Source: Lasiosphaeria ovina
Lineage: Eukaryota > Ascomycota > Sordariomycetes > Sordariales > Lasiosphaeriaceae
Direction of reading: 5' to 3'
Length of the DNA: 64,000 nt
Assembly: GCA_033439765.1 (NCBI GenBank)
Contig: JAULSN010000009.1
Location: 1,984,001 to 2,048,000 of the forward strand
Part shown: piece after piece, positions 1 to 11,100 of the stretch
Numbering within the stretch: position 1 is the first letter of the stretch
Layout: the number at the start of each line of letters is the position of its first letter
Notes under the pieces: model-generated
What the model was told of the DNA's origin: nothing
Databases searched by the model: none
The model's input: the letters and a program-made list of their open reading frames with translations, nothing else
Made by a program: the position numbers and the translations under genes

Positions 1-731
1 TTTGGAACCAAAGGCCTTCCGATTGCTTGCAACGCGACGAGCTAGACATCGACCAGTATTGCATTTTGCGGAATCGGCTTGCATCCTGTAGTGAATCATC
101 CTTCCCGGCATCCCATCTGAGCTCTCGTCTTCAAACCGACGCCATCGCCCAGCGCCTCAAGTGCCCCAGCGCCAAACGCAGCCGGTATAGGTCGCGGGCG
201 CTACTCGGCATCCCTTCACAGAGGGATAAGGGGGGGAAGGCACCGCGTGGCAAAACCAGCCGATCCACCACCGCACACAGAGGGCACAACGCGCGGCCGT
301 TATCAGTCTCTCGAAGGCTCCGGCGAAACTTGGCTTGTCTAGCACCATTTATGTTGTTAACAGGACCAAACTCTGTTGCCTGTTGGTCAATTTAGGTGCG
401 ACGAAGAAGAAAAAAAAGAAAAGACGAAAAGGAAGAATAGCGATCAAGGCCCACGGCTACAACCTGCAAGCACACCCGTGTCGGAACGATTGCTTATCTG
501 GTATGACGCTTGCCCAGGGCACCTAAAGGAATTCGAGCCTCCCACTAGACTTCCCGTCTTTTTACGCAGTACTACCGTACTACCGTGCCACTACTCACCA
601 CCACCACCTACCAGACCAGCGCGGAGCCCACCACCGGAGCAATCGCTACGACAACAACCACCGCCGGCTGCACGGCCAAACACAAGACGTGCATAGCTTC
701 GCATACGCGCATTCTTGCGTCGCTGCCCACG
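1..731. other. upstream spacer of the Pal1 gene
   Basis: No convincing gene was seen. Short open frames on both strands lack recognisable domains. The last 150 bases before the Pal1 start are rich in C and A (runs of accaccacc and caacaacca), as often seen in fungal 5' leaders, so this part is probably promoter and 5' UTR. Confidence 0.5.
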
Positions 732-2917
732 ATGGCGGCTACCCAACCAGAGCAAACAGGTGAGCCAGAGCCCAGTCACTCGGCGGATGATATACCCTGG
801 CGCTATCTGCCGGCCGCTCCTCTTGCCTTGCCTCCGCCCCCCCCCCCCCCCCAGTCCTGTCCCCTCGGTTGTGTGCGTGCCAGAGTGGCAGAGGGGTAGA
901 TCCTCGCACCGACGCAGACGTGCCTGGTCTCTTGTTTTCCAACTTCCCAGTTTTCCTGTTGATCGGGATCTTTTGGCGCCTGGGCATTTGTGGGCTCCCA
1001 GTTCTCTTGAGCCGGTTGTGTCATGTAAAAGAGATTGCTGTTTCATGTCCCTATCACAGTCGTCATTCACATGCACGGTGCCGATGGCCAAACCCACCGT
1101 TCCTTGTCTGATCAATTACTGACGTTTTGGGCCATTTTGCCGCGCCTTGGACATTTAGATCTACGATCTGCTGGCTTGACCCTCAACCTTTCCTCTAACA
1201 ATCCATTTCGCAACCGCGCCGTATCGCCGGCTCTCGCTGCAAGCCCCGCCTCGCCTTTCGACGACCCCCCTCCGCGCCCTTTATCGCGAAATCCATTTCT
1301 CGACCCCTCTGTCGCGGCAAGACCCAGCCTGCCGAACATCAAAGCGGCATCGGATACCATGTCGCCTCTCGACAAGAGACCGTCGTCGCCCACGGCTGAA
1401 GAGATATTTGTATGTGCTTCCATTCCCTTTCCAGCGCAGCAGTCGCAGACCGCGCACCTTGCCCTGACATTGCATCTCCTTGTCTTCAACTCGTCATAGC
1501 CCAGAACTAATAAAGTCTCCGTAGGGCTCCTTGACTCTTGACGATCAGAAGGCCCCCCCACCTTACCAGGTGTCTCCTCCGCCCGGACCGCCCAAGCCAG
1601 ATGCGGTGAGGCCGCCGCAAATGGGCCGTCGAGGTCCACCTCCTCCAGGCCGGGACGACTTGCTGTCCACCAGCCGCAGAGGACCACCGCCTAATCACCG
1701 CCCAACGCGCTCGCAAGAAGAAGCCCTACGGCGCAAGATGCAAGCAAATGGGGAAGGCTCTGCTCTGCCCGATCCTTCCCGTTCACCTCAAAGGCGGTCC
1801 GACCGCCGCCCGCGCAGGAACTCGGAGTCCTCTGCCGTGGACCGCGAGAAGCCGACCACCGAAGAAGAAAAGAAGCTGCGCGAGCTCAGGCGACGTGACC
1901 GAGAAGCCCGTCGGCAACGCGATAATAGGGATCGGGATAAGAAGCCTCCCAACCGCAAGCTCGACATCATCGACCAGCTGGATGCGACCAGCATCTACGG
2001 AACCGGAAGTATGTGTCTCGTTGCCACTGCCATTTCTGATCGTTGCTGATACGTAAATTACAGTGTTCCACCATGATGGCCCCTTTGATGCCCTCAACCC
2101 GCATCGAAACAAGCAGGGCAGCCGGCGTGCCCCTATGGAGGCGTTTCCCAAGGATTCGCTGAACAACGTGCTCGGTGGTTCTGGGCCACTGAACGTTCGT
2201 CCAGACCATGCGGCTTTCCTTGGGCAACACGACGATGAGGCATTCAAAGAGTGGTCGGCAAGCGGCAAGGACCGGTTGGAATTGGCAGACTATCCGCCCC
2301 CCAGCAAGGGTGAAGCGCGTATCTTTGACCCGCTCAGCCGCAGCAGCATCCTGCATGGCGATGAAAGCATGGGTCTTGGCACCTCTACGTTCTTGGAGGG
2401 CACCCCGGCCGCGCGTACCGCAATTCAGAAACGCCAAGAGGAAGAAGCCGACAACGAAGGACTGCAGCGAAAGAAGTCGCTCGCCCAGCGGATCCGCAGC
2501 ATCAACCGTGGCGGCCGCGACTACCAGCCATCGGGAAGGATGGCACATCCGGATGGTTACTATGCCTCTCGGAGATCGCCCTCGGACAGCTGGAACCAAA
2601 CATCTGCCAGCATGCAGACGCCGGCCAACGAGTCCAATCCCTTCTTTTCCGAATTCGAGCAGGGCAAGAAAGGGGAAGAGGCATTCAACGTGCGGAATAT
2701 GGATTCCAATGGGAACCGAGTGTCACCCGCCAGTCCCAAGGGATACAGCCTGGAGCGCAGAGTCACGACCGACGCCACTATGAGTGCCGAAGAGTCGCAA
2801 CCGAAGCCCAGTGGCATCCTAGGCCGAATGAAGAGTCTGAAGGGCGGACGCCGCGCACGGCAGAACAACCCTCCAAGCACCGATATGGGGACTAATGCTC
2901 CTGGTACCGCGGTCTAG
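732..2917 (+). CDS. Pal1-family cell morphology protein, 4 exons
   Basis: Pal1 proteins associate with the cortex and endocytic sites and help set polarised growth and cell shape in fungi (known of the family). Model: exons 732-759, 1159-1409, 1525-2008 and 2064-2917, giving 538 residues. All introns are GT..AG and the phases close exactly (exon 1 leaves one base, exon 3 leaves one base). The start ATG at 732 was chosen because its nine-codon exon joins in phase to the conserved N-terminal stretch LNLSSNNPFRNRAVSP, which lacks its own start codon in a plausible place. The Pal1 core lies around residues 235-300 (LDIIDQLDATSIYGTG, then MFHHDGPFDALNPHRNK across the last splice junction). N-terminal and central parts are Pro/Arg-rich and probably disordered; a charged segment (residues 205-235) rich in Arg and Glu precedes the core. 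The 399-base first intron is the least certain element. Confidence 0.88.
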
Positions 2918-4513
2918 AAACACGCCTGGATATTTCGACGAGGGATGCCTCGCGCGTAAGCGGCTTCACAGAGAGTCGGGAGCCAGCAACACCGAGGTCC
3001 AGCATCCTAAGCTTCACATACCCTACGAATTGACTCTACGAACAGTATGTTTTAGTTCTGCGGAGCGCAGCTAGTCCTCCCTAGCTTGGCGTCTAGGGGG
3101 CAGTTGAACCATCCACACACGAAATCAACCTTCTCTAGGTACACCCTCGCCCTTTTCGTCGACATTCTACGGGCACAGGAATAATGTCGAATGGAGAATT
3201 ATATGTACAAATTTTGTTGGTGGCTCTTCGGGAGCTGCAAACAAGAGAGGACTGTGGCGTAAACTCGGGCACGCCTGGTTATCTCGTCAGAGACGCACAA
3301 CGATGGTGTTTCCCCTCTTCAGTAGTTCCACCATACATGAGACGCGACGGGGGTGGTTGTGGACCACTGGTCTGCGGGCTTCTTCCTTTTCCTTTTCGGT
3401 TCCTTTGCCTATACGGAGAAAGTGCGTTTCAATGATGTTCAGGGGCGGGTGGAGAATGAGCGAGGTCCGGAAGGTGGAATTAACACCCGGGGATAGCATA
3501 GGGGGAGGATTGAGTACATGAAGGGTACTTGCTGCCTGCCTTGCCGACGGTAGTTTCGTTGTCGAGACGGAATGGGAGTAAGGCGGGTTTAGTACGTCGT
3601 TCGAGGAGACATGGTCCTGTTCTTACTTTTTCACTCGTCTCTTAATGTCGATACAATGAACGAACCTCGGGGCGTTTGTTTGATGTACCTACCTAGGTAC
3701 CTTGGGCATGCTGTCAGGGCTAGCAAGACTGAACGAAAGTTTTTATGGTATGCTTTTTAAACTCTGACCGTGATGCAGTCTACTAGAGAGGCGTTTGCTG
3801 AGTATCCGTTTGCTGAGTATCTGTATCAAGTGAAGGCGGGCAAGTGGGGTTCTGTGTCCAAGGCCCACATTTGGGTTGGGACGTCCCGGCCTTTCTTCCC
3901 ACCCCAATTCTGATGTCACCATCTCCCATCTGCATGCATTTGTAGTCAACAGAGAGAGCTGAACCTCACGACTCAGTCCCAAACAGCGCTACGGATACCG
4001 GGCAGATGGCAATGTTCGTTATTGCAGTTCCGGGGACGTGACAATTGTTTGCCTTGGTGCCGTGGATTGCGAGGGTCAGAAGACGCTTAACTAACTGGTG
4101 CTTGAGAATCGCGAAAGGTAAGTTCAGGTCCAGGGCGGGCGCTATTGTGTGTGCTCTTATGAGCTTGCTCATAGGCTCTCAGATTTATGGATTGTTTTGA
4201 TTTTTTTTGGGAGGGGGGCCGCTAACGGGTTGAATTATACTTTAGGTTTGGTTGTCAACAGAGATCGGCTGAATGAATGGATGGGTGGACGTTCCGTGAA
4301 TGCATGCATCCTGCTTCGACCTTTGACCATTGGACCTGAAGAGACGCCCTTTCTCGCCCTCCGTCCTGTTCACACGCTTCTGGGGATGGGGAGTTTCTTG
4401 GGAAAATGACTGCGTCTATCCACATCACCTCGAATGACATGGTTGAAGCAAATCCGCCTCAGGTTCTCTCTACTCCCCGCCCACCTCTCAAAATTTGAGG
4501 AAGTAAAGCGAAA
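2918..4513. other. intergenic spacer, 1.6 kb
   Basis: No gene was recognised. It holds the 3' UTR of the Pal1 gene and the promoter of the RecA-like gene. Two details: a tandem duplication of about 16 bases (cgtttgctgagtatc, near 3790-3823), and one copy of the recurrent palindromic motif tacctacctaggtacct at 3685-3702. Confidence 0.5.
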
Positions 4514-6069
4514 ATGCGGGCAGCTATGCACCCGGCCGAAGAAGCCCCGTTGGAGCCCATCCCGGCGTCGGTCCTCCTCAAGAAGGCCGTGGAGAGAAAG
4601 GACGGCCTCAGACGTCGCGGTAACATCTTGACTGGCTGCGGCGAGCTCGACGAGTATGTGCTGCTCGGCGGCTTTGAGCGCGGGTCGGTCGTCGGTGTGA
4701 GCGCCGAGGATGGCGAGATAGGTCTTTTGGTGCGTTTTTCTGCCTTACTGTCCATTTTTTTATGTCATTGGAGATGGCCTGGGTGTTGTCGATGAGACAG
4801 ACAGTTGGCGAGTTCATGCTCATTTCTCGTTCTGTCTAGATTGGCTTGCAAACGGTTGCGCGCTTGTTGGCCGGGACGGCGCCCGGCGCCCCTGTACCAG
4901 CTCGGCCTCGCGCCATGATCGTCACAACCTTGCCTGCACGAGTGCTGCTGCCGAAGCTGCGCGAAGTCATCGTCGGCCAGGTTGCGGCCCTGCAAGGCGG
5001 GGGGCTCGAGAATGTTCGCGACAGGGTCCAGTGGTGTCTTGAGAACATCTCTATTGCGCGAGTGTTTGATATCGAAGGCCTCTGGGAAGTCCTGTCGGAG
5101 CTGGATGCACAAGGCCAAGGCCCCTTGGAGTCGAAAGATGCTGTCCGGAGCGAGCCAACACTGCAGCGGGAGGAAACTCGCGAGCCCGATATCAGGCCCG
5201 CGCCGAAAATGGAGATCTTGGACAGCGAGGATGAAGATGACGGCTTGTCACCTCTGAACGAGTCACCTCTTGATCAAGAGACGCCCTTGAAATCCAGCGA
5301 GAAACCACCTCCTAGGTCGAGTCAGGAGACGCCTCTGAAATCCAACGAGAAAACACCTATGTCGAAGCAGGAGCCTCTGCCGGATTCCTGTCCTTCGCTG
5401 CCCCTGCCAGACATAATTCTCGTCACGCACATGTCCACCCTGCTCAGTACGCTATTTACCGGACGTGACGACAAACCAGCCGCGCACAACACCATGCTAC
5501 TCCTCTCTTCCCAGTTGCGCCACCTGACGCGCTCTCCCAGCCGCGGGGGGCCACTGATCATGCTTCTCAACTCAGCAACAATCAACTCGTTCACAGGGGG
5601 CGATGAGAGCATCCCGGCAACGGACTACAACGAACACGGCCCCCCTCCATCGACTGGGCTCGGATTTGGCACGGAGCACACCGCCACAAGGCCCTCGGAC
5701 GCCTCACTGCGCTCCATATTCAGCCCCTCCCGCCCCGGCGGATACCGCGGCATCGGCCATGTCCGCGCACTGCAGAGGCAGGCTACCAAGCCCTCGTTTG
5801 GTCTTGTCTTCTCCAAACTGCTCGACTTACACCTCCTCTGTACCCGCGTGCCGCGGACAAGGGGGGATGCCGGGGTCGTAGAAACAGGGCTGTACTTTGG
5901 GGGGAAGAGCGAGATACACTTGACATGGGTGGTTGAGGTGCTCCTGGACGAGCTGGGCGTGTACTGCGAGTCCGATGACAGGAGAACAGGTTGGAGAAGG
6001 AGCAGAGAGCAGAGATGGGCTGCCGTGGATGTGGGTGAGGGCGGGGCGAGGACTGTGGATGTAGGTTGA
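4514..6069 (+). CDS. RecA/Rad51-paralog-like protein with degenerate P-loop
   Basis: Exons 4514-4729 and 4840-6069 (intron 110 bases, phase 0) give 481 residues. The layout resembles Rad51 paralogs: a short N-terminal helix region, then LTGCGELDEYVLLGGFERGSV, which matches the stretch just before Walker A in RecA-fold recombination proteins, and a later PLIMLLNSATINSF strand in the Walker B position. Where Walker A should read GxxxxGKT the protein reads VSAEDGEIGLL, so the lysine and threonine that bind nucleotide are missing, and the Walker B aspartate is replaced by Asn. Residues 140-200 are an acidic/Pro-rich insert with repeated ETPLKS elements (three near copies). Inference: a non-catalytic recombination-mediator subunit, as for Shu-complex or other Rad51-paralog partners; the precise family is not established. 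A second in-frame ATG four codons downstream (4526) is an alternative start. Confidence 0.72.
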
Positions 6070-6394
6070 TGTTGTTGGACGGCTGTCTGACGCAGCAGGC
6101 CGCCCATGAGGTGAAGCACTGATGGTGTCTATGCAAGAGACACATCGCCCTCACGAAGACGTCAGTCGTGGGTATGCCTGACAGGACGGTGCTCTGGCCA
6201 GATTCGGTCAACCAACATTCTGCGCGTGAATTGCTACTTGCTTGTTGTCACTTTCCAATTTATCCCGTATCCAAACAGAATACTTATTTTACAGCTGAGT
6301 TGAGTTTTCCCCTTTTCCTCCCACTCCAGCATCCTGGCCATGGATCAGTCCCTTTTCACGTCGCAGGGGCCCAGAGACCTTGCCTAACACGCAC

Positions 6395-7393
6395 CTACAG
6401 ATCTTCATAGCCGCCGTCCACGCGCCCGACAGATTCATCCTCCTCCAAGTACGGCTCCAGCCGGGCCTTTAGCTCGTCAAGGCCAACGGCATCATCATCA
6501 TCCTCCTCCTTCGCGCAGGACTTGGAGCTACGGACAACGCCGTCGCCGTGGGGGTGATGGCGGTGGTGCTGCGGAATCAGGACCTTGTCAACCACGTGGA
6601 TAACGCCGTCGTGCGCGATGCCGTCCTTGACGACGACGTTGACCAAGCCGTTGACCTTGATCGACACGACATGGAACCACCGCTTGATGTCGACGCTGAT
6701 GGGCTTGCCGTGCAGCTGCGACGGCAGGTCCACGTGCCAGTAGTCCCGAGACGCCGAGTCCGTATTCTTGTCAGCATGGTCGTGGTCGTGGTCGTAGTCG
6801 GTCTTCTTCTTATAGAAGGCGTCCGAGTACAGCGTCTCGTTGGCCACGATGTGGTACTTGAGCAGCGCGCGCAGGTACTTCTTGCCGCGCTCCGAGAACA
6901 GGAACGCGTTGGTGCGCGTGCCGAGCCGGGCAAAGGCGTGGTTCGTCGGCGCGAACAGCGTGCCGCCTGTGCGGGGCGGAGCATCGTCATCATCCTCATT
7001 ATCATTCTTGGCTACAGCAAATCCCAGATCGTCCTCGCCAACCCCCGTCGTCTCGAGCGCCAGCGCCAGCGTGCTGAACGTGCCCGGCAGCAGCTGGACG
7101 ATCTTGGCCTGGCGCGGCGGCGGCACGAGGATCGCGTCGACGGCGTGCACGACACCGTTGGCCGCGACTACGTCGCCGAACACGACGCGGCTGTAGAAGT
7201 TGAGCCGCGCCGCGGGCCCGAAGAAAGGGATCGCGCTGCGGCTCACGCGCACGCGCTGCGGCCGCGAGCCCAGCGACGAAAGCGACAGGTTCGTCCCCAC
7301 CGTCTGCTGCCCCTTTAGCCGGCGCAGCGGGAACCTCCCGGGCACGATGTGGTACGCCAGCAGGGCGCGCACGAACTCGGCCGGCGGTTTTTT

Positions 7394-7424
<31 letters not shown>

Positions 7425-8155
7425 TCGCCATGTCCGTCGTGCCCATCGTGCTTGGGCAGCCGCTCAAACGCGCGGTCCGTCGGCACAAACAGCGTCACGT
7501 TCCCCGCCGACGTGTCCGAGAGCAGCGCCTTGATGTCGGTGTGGGCGTCGACCAGCTTGGCGAACCGCGTCGTGTGCTTATTCGACGAGATAAGCTCGTA
7601 GATGCTCTTGCTCGGGTCGCCGCGCTCGCGGTGGCCGTACTGGGCGAAGCGGTCGTAGTGCTGCTCAAGGTCATCGCTGCTTCGGATCTCTTTCCTTTCC
7701 GATAGGGTCTCTGCTGGCAGTCTTGCCGCCCTTTGGATGGGAGTCTTTACTATTTTCTGCTCGATGAAGTCCGTGTCGAGAACGTCGTCGATGTAGTCGG
7801 TGGTGGACTCGGAAAAGGCGGCAGCACAGCCATCGCTAGGGTTCTCGCTGCTGCTGCTACTGCTGCGGCCCTTTGTCGCGGCGGAGGCAATGATCTTCTC
7901 CAGCCAGGCGAGTGTGTCCTCGGCGGCGGTGACCTGGTTGTCCCACCAGCTCAGAATGGACGCCGACGCGCCCTCCGGTTCAGCCACCTCGGCGTACTCA
8001 TCGTGGACGGTAACACCATCCCCAACGCAGCTGGTGCAGGGTTGAATAGAGTATTGATGGAAAATCCGGGGCTGCTTTGATGTTCTGAAGCCGGGGATCG
8101 CGAAAGATGCGGCGGTAGCCGCAAACAGCGCGACTACAGTCGGTGCTTGCTTCAT
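6395..8155 (-). CDS. secreted fasciclin (FAS1) domain protein, single exon
   Basis: 586 residues without introns. Residues 1-19 form a signal peptide (hydrophobic VVALFAATAASFA). Two FAS1 domains follow, about residues 182-346 and 350-540. Each carries the family's hallmarks: VTLFVPTDRAF and LLAYHIVPG in the first, GTLFAPTNHAFARL and LLKYHIV in the second, and the closing strands NGVVHAVDAILVPP and DGVIHVVDKVLIP. FAS1 domains act in cell adhesion and cell-surface interactions (family knowledge). The first domain is interrupted between its H1 and H2 elements by an 11-Asp tract (residues 244-254) flanked by His/Gly/Asp repeats. The C-terminus is acidic with a Glu/Asp patch and no transmembrane segment or obvious GPI signal, so the protein is probably secreted or wall-bound. 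The antisense strand is open for about 250 codons, which is a composition effect. Confidence 0.92.
7394..7426 (-). repeat. (GTC)n trinucleotide tract coding poly-Asp in the fasciclin gene
   Basis: A run of gtc repeats on the plus strand codes for consecutive Asp residues on the minus strand. It sits in frame inside FAS1 domain 1, so length changes would alter only the acidic loop. Confidence 0.9.
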
Positions 8156-11100
8156 GGCGGCTGGCCTTGTGGGTATAGATGGGTTTTGTTGGTAATGTTT
8201 TGATGCTGCTTGGTTAACCTAGCTTTTTGACTAGATAGGCGCTCGAGGTTGAGTTGAGCTGATCAACTCGCTAACCCCTGAATCAACTCAACAAGTAAGA
8301 CCTTTGCATGAACAAGTTGATGTTTGCAGTGGAAATCGAAAGAATAGAGGTCTTCTCGTGTTAGCTAACAAATTCACACCTCTGTGTTAAGGCAGAAGAA
8401 GACGCATGATGGAACGGCCCCTCGCTCGCCCGACTCTTCCGGACTCTTGGTGGTGGTTGAATTACCCAATACTAGACGTCATTCTGTTGCGAGGTTGCGT
8501 ACGCACTTGTGGTTGATTGGTCGTTTCCCCTCTTTGACTTTTCGGTGGTACTGTACATACATGTTGGCCGTGGCATCAGGATTCGCCTCCCTCGCCGTTT
8601 GTTCTTGTGTTCTTTTGCTTGTAAGCTGAGTTAATGGAGCAGCTTGAATTGCTAGAACTACCTAGACCTGGTGAACAAAATAAGTATCCAAGTGCCTTTG
8701 ATATATGGTATTTGCTGTCGGGTGTTGAGTGTATTAGTTGCTGCGCTCCGTTCGCCTTGTTGCCTCCATGCCGTGTTTTAAGTTCCATGATCACCGCAAC
8801 TAGCCTCGAGAAGATTAGACAGAAGCCGCCACCAGAGATATTGAACAAGTAATTAATTAAATCTATTTGTACTTTTGCTTTGCTTCGTTTCTCATTCAAC
8901 AAATGCCGCTTGGGAATCAGCAGCTCTACCTTAGGCACCTACCTACCTTCCCTGGCTTAAGTAAGTTGGGTAAGCAAGGACTATGAGAAGTGATCAGCTT
9001 GTCGCCTGTCATTCTAAATCTACATTCTAGCAAAAAGAGGTCACCGGGGGTTGCACCAAGAGCCGGACAGCGGCACTTGGACTGGAGTCTGTTTCAGGGT
9101 TTCAGGAAGTCTTAGAAATCATGGCTCTGAATCATAGACCTAGGCTGGCATCGCGAATGCGTGCTCTTCTTAGGCAACCTTGTTCTGTCTGTCACCCCGA
9201 CACATAAGATGCACTGTGGCCATGATACCTGGGTTTGACAAAGGATATAAAGACTGAGGGGAAGCTTTGACACGGAATTTGCTGTTGACGGTGTGACTTT
9301 GGTGACTGTCTGAAAAGGAGCAAGTCGGACGTTTTGGTCTGAATCCTGGTTTGAAGGGAAGTTTGGGTTGCGACGGCTTGAGATACACCCAAAAGGGAGT
9401 GCAACGATAAAGAAGACAAACCTATGCACCAGGGAAGGTAGTTTGGCAGGCATGAGATTTTCTACAACCAAGGTAACCAGTTACTGACGAGAGAGTGACA
9501 CTGTACCGGCCTGTGCCCAAGACAGGCAGGAGGAGCCCAACAATGACATGGAAGCCCAGACAAGTTGAGAGAACACTGGACGCGCCGAATTGTCGCCATG
9601 AACCCCTTATACTGACTTGTATGTACATGTACGGGCAGTGGCATTGTCCCCCCGCAACCTAACACGAGCCAGCGGCCGATCGACAACGTTTTGTGCCAGG
9701 AGTTAATCAACAACAATACATTCAAGGGTCTATCAAAGGGCTCACACTACATGGAGGGGCATGGGAAATCCCGCAACGACTTACACGAACGAGTTAGCTG
9801 CTCGTCTGTCTCGTATACCATATTGGATGTCGGATTCTACAAGCCCTGCAAGAGTGGGGGAGGCACCGAGGTTGGAACCCTCCTTTTAGTACAACCTAAG
9901 CTGGTTATACCCTCAAAGAAGAGTGGACGCTCTGGCCTTGCCACCGCATCAGACAAAAGCGTGGGCGCCGACAACAAAGCAGAACACGCTCCATCGTCCG
10001 ACTCGATCCTGAAAGGTAGGTAGGTCGTCCACGTTCCGCCGAGGCGCCAAGGATGGGGGGACAGCCCGGAGCCCGGATCGGCACGATCGAGATGGGTTCG
10101 CACGAATCTGGACACCCGTGAACTGCCGGGGGAGGTGGGAGCCTGTCGCTGTCTCTCGATCCGTGCGGCTAGACCAGAGGCGAAGCGAAGCGCTGCACTG
10201 TAACCAAGGCAAAGAGATCTAGAATCCTTGATAGATGTGGGATGGGATGGCCGATTCCGAGCCGTCGCATTTCGCATCCGGCGATCGACGGTCGAGGCCT
10301 GCTTGCCACTGCACTGCACAGCACGGGAGGAAAAAAAGGGCGCTTTGTGTTTCGTGAATGGCCAGGGTACTCCGTAGGGGGCTATGTAATTCGTGCATAC
10401 AGTCCCGAATGGAATGCCTTACTACACACGTCGGGGACACGGGACACTACGTACAGTATGTAAGGTATGGATGGATGGATGTATTGTTTGTACAAAGGGC
10501 GTGCACATGACCATAACCCCCCTCCCCTCTTTTAGGTCCCGAAAGAATTTAGGGCGAGTGCGTCTTCGCAGAAAGATCCGCACTTATCCTCCAGCGGGCA
10601 GAGGGTGCTGCTATTTAAGGGAATGCGTGATTGCGAAAGCGACGGGAGCGACGGGAGCGAACCCAGAGCTTGTTAGGCGTTGAAGAATTATGCCTCGTTT
10701 GAGTCGCTGCCCGTTGGGATTGGAACTCGACCCTAAAAAAGCTCACCGCGCCGGGCTTAACCGCCCCCCCCCAGACGCGCGCGCGGGCCGTCTGTGCGCG
10801 CAATTGGCTGAATCCGAGTTGGGAGTTGCTAGACGCCGGGGCGTCTGCGGCGTCCAACTAATCCCATCGGCCCTTCGCCTCTCGCTCACAGTCACTGGGG
10901 GGGGGGGAGTCCTTTTGGCGACTTCCTTCTATGCTGACCGAGTTAGGTAACTGAGGGGTAATACTCTTATGGAAGTGGCGGGATGTGGTCAAAGACATGG
11001 AAATCCGGTTAACATTTGTTCTCGGTTGGGTCTACGAAGTTCTCAGGTATGGAACTTGGTGTTTGCTCTGTGCTTTAACTAGGTAGGTATGTACCTTACC

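Noticed and set aside
6548..7705. Plus-strand frames over the fasciclin gene (256, 133 and 118 codons)
   Set aside because: They are antisense shadows in a GC-rich exon with no domains; the minus frame has a signal peptide and two FAS1 domains.
10690..10760. Possible tRNA on the minus strand (gggtcgagttccaatccc resembles a B box)
   Set aside because: The T-arm cannot be paired properly and no matching A box, anticodon arm or acceptor stem could be drawn.
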